A DNA stretch of 45,749 nt from an uncultured Prevotella sp. Lineage in GTDB: Bacteria; Bacteroidota; Bacteroidia; Bacteroidales; Bacteroidaceae. The position numbers and the translations under genes are program-made. Where the stretch lies: NCBI GenBank assembly GCA_944320195.1, contig CALUGP010000020.1, forward strand, positions 1 through 45,749, written 5' to 3'. Under the pieces are notes generated by a model that did not search any database, had not been told where the DNA came from, and saw only the letters and a program-made list of their open reading frames with translations. This document shows, in pieces, positions 43,401 to 45,749 of this stretch (the stretch's first letter is position 1; every line of letters starts with the position of its first letter).

Positions 43401-45749
43401 TGTAGTAGGCGAATATTTGAACACACTTCCGTCATTACCTGTTTCATAACCTGCCACTTTTACTATTGCCGCAGCCAACGTTTGGTTGGCCACCATTTCG
43501 CCTGCGTTTTTCAAAATGCTTTGCAACTTGGACGCACAAGCGGCGTTATCGGGAGATTGCCCGCTTCGATCGCCAAAGCCCGAAGCCGTGACATAATATG
43601 TTCCGACGTTATCATCAAGAGTATATTTCAGGTTGCCTTCGTTCTCACTTTCAAACGCACCCATATCTATACCGCAGTCTTTTATACGGTCGGTGTAGTC
43701 GGCATCATAATCAGGAATTGTAACACCTGTTATATCTTCCGTGCCAGAGTTTATAGCGGGCGAATTTTGCATCAACCGATAACCTTCGTCCACTAATGGG
43801 TCTGCATATTTATTTGTATGTTTTTCGTCATTTGTGTCTGCCAAGTTTTTATTATCGTTTTCATTTATATTTATACACGAATAATAAACCCTAACACCAC
43901 CTGCTATTGCTGAATAAGAACTTCCATTATAACTCAATGCTGCTATGGGGTATCCGAAGATACTGCCGTTCCTATTTTGACTTGCTCCACCGTTATCGTC
44001 TGTATTTCCAGAGACGATGCAATTATACATCGTCATATCTTCGTAAACATAAACTCCACTTAAAGTTATATTTTTTGCATCTGCGTAAGAATTATTACTC
44101 TTACCTGTTCTGGCAACATTGCCTATTATCGTATTATTATAAAAATTACCTTTAACCAAAAAAGCGCCAGCACCAACAACTATTTCATGATAACCCTCTA
44201 CATCGTCACGATTAGTTATCTCTGCTCGGTTGTTGCTTATGACGGTATTAAAAACCAACCCATCATCCATATAAAGCCCCGCACCATACATCCATGCAGA
44301 TTCAATAATGTTATTATTATTTGGATTTGGAGATAAGCGATGCCAAAGTTTATTGTCTGTAATGACGCAATTTCTAATTGTTCCACCTGAATTATATATA
44401 CCTGCTCCTGCTTGATGATAACCTCCACCTTGACCTTCATACGTTTGATCCATATTATGATCAAGAGGTTTTACATAAACAAGGTTGTCTTGTATTACAC
44501 AATTTTCCAACACTCCATTTTTCAACAAATATGCACCAGCTCCACCAGTAACACCAATTAACTCTGTTTGAACTGACAAAAGATTACCTGAAATATTCTG
44601 ACGATAGCAAGAAAAGAGATAGCCATGTTGCAGTGTAAAACCGTCATATACTGTTTCAACATTAAACGCTCTATCCTGCACAAGTACACGCCCGTAAGAA
44701 CGGTTGTTGTTATTTGCCATTGTTTCTGGTTCTTCGTTCCCCGCCTGCAATATTGTAACATAAGTTTTGGGATTACGGTCGTCCTTGTTCGGTGCCCCTA
44801 TATTACTGAAACCACCATAAACATTTACACCTTCTACAAAATAATAAGCATAGCGTTGGTCGTGCAACCTGTCATTGTTTTCACTTAAATGCGTGTATAT
44901 TCCCTTTGCCACCCATATTTCCTTAACTGTCTGACTACTATTTTTGGCAACAGACAAAGCTTTTTCAAGCGTCGAGAAAGCAGTACCCCAAGACAAGCCG
45001 TTATTGTTGTCATTTCCATCTTTACGGACATACAAGATTTCACGCGCCTTTGGCAAGTCGGCCTCATATGCGCCGAGGTCTGGCACGCCGCCGAGGTTGC
45101 GGTCGTTGATGGTTGTTATATCAGTAGGGATTTTTGCAATATCAGTATCTGATGCTTTGTTGATGATGTCGTTACCAGCATCTGCCGAACTTGTCAATGG
45201 ACGGAACGAGGCGTAGCCGCCGAGGTAGGTGTCGAAGCCGAGGGTTGCGCCTTTGCCGTTTGTGGGGTTGGCGAAGTTCTTTGCGCCGTCTTCGCCTGTT
45301 GTATCAAAAGCATCTAAAGAATTGCCTGACGAGTTGCCTGCCGAGAACGAGGTTGTTCCCATCGTGGCGGGTGCTGCGCCGAGGTTGTTCACAACGGTGA
45401 CGTGCTGCAAAGTTAAGTTGTTTGCAACGATTATTTGGTTTTTATCATTAGTATTTGTATTGTTATTCACAACACAGTTTCTCATTGTGAGCTTGTGGTT
45501 GGCGTCGGCGGCGTAGATGGCTGCGCCGTTGGCGGCGGTGTTGTTCTCGAAGATGCAGTTGGTAAGGGTGACGTCGGCGTTGCCACGAACGAGCATTCCC
45601 GCGCCGTATTGCAGCGAGGCGGTGCCGGCGGCGTAGCCGTTGATGACGTGGAAGCCGTCAAGCTCAACCACGGCGCCCGGCTCTACGGTGACTACGTGGT
45701 AGAGGCCGTCTTCGAGTCTGTCGCCGTCAGGATTGCCGTTGAGCTGCGA
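37407..45749 (-). CDS. Giant modular beta-helix surface protein (5' end outside the window)
   Basis: The frame is open to the right edge, so at least 2780 residues are present and the start is missing; GTG 45671 is not a true start, because the 26 codons before it (reading NPDGDRLEDGLYHVVTVEPG) match internal repeats. Six modules are visible. Each opens with a pattern like (Y/I)YV.....G.SW..A...L..A (near 45030, 43605, 42310, 40715, 39765) and closes with D(L/I/M)GA(Y/F)E, as in choice-of-anchor Q / pectate-lyase-like right-handed beta-helix proteins. Between these are many ladder motifs such as GGGIYSNG and LRRCRVIDN. Three METSDD copies lie at 39095-39042. The C-terminal 70 residues (YSADGMAAAQRV... 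ending LKMKN) resemble a type IX sorting domain. Module 2 (about 43605-45030) is strikingly AT-rich. Adhesin or surface polymer role is inference. Confidence 0.85.
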   Translation of the reverse strand, partial: SQLNGNPDGDRLEDGLYHVVTVEPGAVVELDGFHVINGYAAGTASLQYGAGMLVRGNADVTLTNCIFENNTAANGAAIYAADANHKLTMRNCVVNNNTNTNDKNQIIVANNLTLQHVTVVNNLGAAPATMGTTSFSAGNSSGNSLDAFDTTGEDGAKNFANPTNGKGATLGFDTYLGGYASFRPLTSSADAGNDIINKASDTDIAKIPTDITTINDRNLGGVPDLGAYEADLPKAREILYVRKDGNDNNNGLSWGTAFSTLEKALSVAKNSSQTVKEIWVAKGIYTHLSENNDRLHDQRYAYYFVEGVNVYGGFSNIGAPNKDDRNPKTYVTILQAGNEEPETMANNNNRSYGRVLVQDRAFNVETVYDGFTLQHGYLFSCYRQNISGNLLSVQTELIGVTGGAGAYLLKNGVLENCVIQDNLVYVKPLDHNMDQTYEGQGGGYHQAGAGIYNSGGTIRNCVITDNKLWHRLSPNPNNNNIIESAWMYGAGLYMDDGLVFNTVISNNRAEITNRDDVEGYHEIVVGAGAFLVKGNFYNNTIIGNVARTGKSNNSYADAKNITLSGVYVYEDMTMYNCIVSGNTDDNGGASQNRNGSIFGYPIAALSYNGSSYSAIAGGVRVYYSCININENDNKNLADTNDEKHTNKYADPLVDEGYRLMQNSPAINSGTEDITGVTIPDYDADYTDRIKDCGIDMGAFESENEGNLKYTLDDNVGTYYVTASGFGDRSGQSPDNAACASKLQSILKNAGEMVANQTLAAAIVKVAGYETGNDGSVFKYSPTTLASGTDPLSYTFVVPDGVTVMGGYYEGDFSGGTYKEGSGWDDAQGENARNGITFRTVLSAIAVPSSGSTITQEVNGYHAVTFGSWPGTAALAKGAVIDGVWLVDGSATSMARAGNPATMGGGAIVPGGAHVRNCVVMGNQAVQGGGLYVMPGGTVSGTAVLDNTADKGGGVYAANKDADGTDVTENNRAHIISCTIADNTADDGGGLYLEDGASMQVNTVIWGNAAQANKNVSGVTNDKFADTQLGTVFNIGTNDFYPFNDCFVESQEMPSDFENASLESDADLYFTDDYRRLKDYSLMIKHGVKNEYQQKTDGTQTGFVKTFNVATTDMQGIDRIQLGNGATRLDAGAFAYEGGVLPTDLMTRIFVSQAKNVSMPDGAQIMDYLGKSFYTSFSTLEDALGYIRSMRKDGKNADVKFEILVAGGTYKPTNMRETTAQVTHDQRLYSFEVPAGVSIYGGFEGTEKISSKNENGQDITRIPGMDGETFACMGEIEKILSSRKYSDFNQNNLLEPWELASQTILSGQINVSGTEKNAYHVVFSDDADGDNADGGDVLLDGLTVMYGKTDVALSTIQSGNEQGRGGGIYSNGVNYTLRRCRVIDNIAVRGGGVFVRNADLNLTGCILAGNETVANADQQGNTLTSRGGAVYIAWFDENVAQPCLSAVNTLWSNNESAGEGGAIGTNYAEGITSVGDPMINLMNNTFVKNKAKTNPVIYSNNAKSKIVNTLIWGNEGDTYDNNTDIADIFDVRHSASDVDYGGKFTSGSDGNILLDKDNMGENGPRLTSPSTEAGVAGNSATNLWNPVAISVTTDAGDGVSHTTQAPEDEQDHKDNVETGEYKAWFGKDGNTAIPEAYISTGNGSYSRYSGPRGENNEELCKTIDIGVYEYQYISNFSTMSKIYVDTISRGTGSGNSWANATDQLRDAIIGAANPTQTPGERFVYVRDGEYSWDRLSAGSAYILAMGNDSDYPSLTLKGSCTGTGEQQDFSKQTVVRNSDRVSGTNQLMTVNTNGKQVTIEGFTFINTDGDGIDASTGNGGSLTLKNCALRENDGSGIDVSDNSGKMLIYNTLFADGGTGLTANAGTDITLVNTTFANNTEDMSTALTNVYNSVFWKNGTQRMQEADGNNNKVFANTENASINDGPNFVDPDNGDYHIRPSLTLLNNGSNGHYAREVLGDANATIPATETDLGNSARLVDGSIDIGAYEYEAPLQPIAYVKADVVGSNGDGKSWQNALSDLQGAADLVGIYAYNKNNVEGSDVIDATGYVFVHNNVKGQDVRLTLPNTKVYGGMNDETTAHEVYPEDGKIAENEVKPAVEELLGKRAGLIERASANRSTLNDVRIIGKNSVVDGFEVNGTASISGGCYLSTSIINNVVKFSGIGGQLGVLYNSLVHGDVSGGKAVNVTATGTVDSGSNNRTSARDDNAYIDGNDEWKYQLMETSDDMETSDDMETSDDIDSGDNQDETGKCINAVGHNRDIAGNKRIRNKVDNGCFETWDINTGDSVITAKDYPHGKSVVYVREGKELSIEGGVYAEGKPFNPGVLLLEHQAGLRGNGNSVALSHVIVERNVPKNSVDMAYVPYKVTDTEFVNDNKVAVKSYDAAKRAAYDFKFDGDNGTAWTDNPDSYGHTGLLLDNTTGASNAKVRFIGKADGVYTESADDAKSVTLKKNNFEDPWTVGNEGTGKRFTHKENMSWNLFGSPYLCAMKYDDMEYGRVIYGQQGGTYITRNTELAANAGGYIPAGDAVFTQTATLSETETFGVEQPTARADGDEAYGVVDDLALTLTRTGETRADGDAAADELQLTAVPASEARTDFDLSADGVKWMADNRPQIYATRGNARYSLLSAVNIEGETAVGVTVPEAGMYTIAIPESCVADGYETVVLEDAATGRTVDLLEGGYDFTAAAPGDIEGRFTVSFNRMVDDGRNDGIRAYSVQPGVIRVEGVAEGDRITVYSADGMAAAQRVAASSAEDIAASVAVVAVVKVERDGKTVAVRKLKMKN
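39042..39095 (-). repeat. In-frame 18-bp tandem repeat in the giant gene
   Basis: Three perfect 18-bp units (39042-39059, 39060-39077, 39078-39095) encode METSDD three times; a decayed copy follows (IDSGDN). Being a multiple of three, changes in copy number would keep the frame. Confidence 0.95.

Noticed and set aside
45669-45671. GTG as start of the giant gene
   Set aside because: The frame stays open to the window edge and the preceding 26 codons match internal repeats of the protein, so the gene is cut by the window.

Overview
The window looks like chromosomal DNA of a Bacteroidales bacterium, most likely from the Prevotella group. The signs are FimB/Mfa2- and Mfa1-type fimbrial genes, DUF3575 and DUF3868 proteins, the DUF4492-cydA-cydB order, promoters with the Bacteroidetes -7 box TAnnTTTG, and large surface proteins whose C-termini resemble type IX secretion (T9SS) sorting domains. 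There is no phage, integrase, transposase, CRISPR array, tRNA or rRNA that I can recognise. Species assignment is an inference.

Layout. (1) 1-118: edge of a palindrome-repeat island. (2) 392-6492: fimbrial locus on the + strand: AraC-type regulator, DUF3575 protein, DUF3868/OmpA-like/TPR lipoprotein, FimB/Mfa2-like anchor, and an Mfa1-like pilin whose last codons are displaced by a one-base frameshift. (3) 6493-7731: repeat island II, including a 49-bp tandem array. (4) 7732-22166: three more pilin-like lipoproteins and two very large paralogous surface proteins (1603 and 1689 aa). All four pilin-like lipoproteins have an Arg at residue 55-59, as expected for type V pilins matured by an Arg-specific protease. 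(5) 22290-25130: repeat island III, dense in 27-bp hairpins arranged as inverted pairs, with one small intact GIY-YIG nuclease gene inside. (6) 25219-25902: AlkZ-related protein. (7) 31898-25950, - strand: efflux operon of a coiled-coil membrane protein, TolC, HlyD and two ABC-2 permeases, with no ATPase gene. (8) 32134-35322: DUF4492, cydA, cydB (cytochrome bd oxidase). (9) 36436-35336, - strand: Mrp/ApbC-type P-loop ATPase. (10) 36600-37090: repeat island IV with a MITE-like inverted repeat. (11) 45749-37407, - strand: the C-terminal 2780 residues of a giant modular beta-helix surface protein that runs off the right edge.

Two non-coding systems stand out. First, 26 copies of a hairpin family share the flanks TGGAT/ATGAC while two stem positions vary as complementary pairs. 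Five pairs form an 84-bp composite of fixed dimensions, and the GIY-YIG gene sits among them. No REP-associated (RAYT) transposase is present, so the nuclease is a candidate partner. Second, seven genes end inside short tandem repeats that begin at the stop codon. The 8-mer (GAGAARGT) and 7-mer (AGARTTA) units carry a stop codon in every unit, so three consecutive units put stops in all three frames of the coding strand only.

The surface genes also look mosaic: AT-rich segments that match whole domains are embedded in GC-rich genes, which suggests module exchange in exposed proteins.
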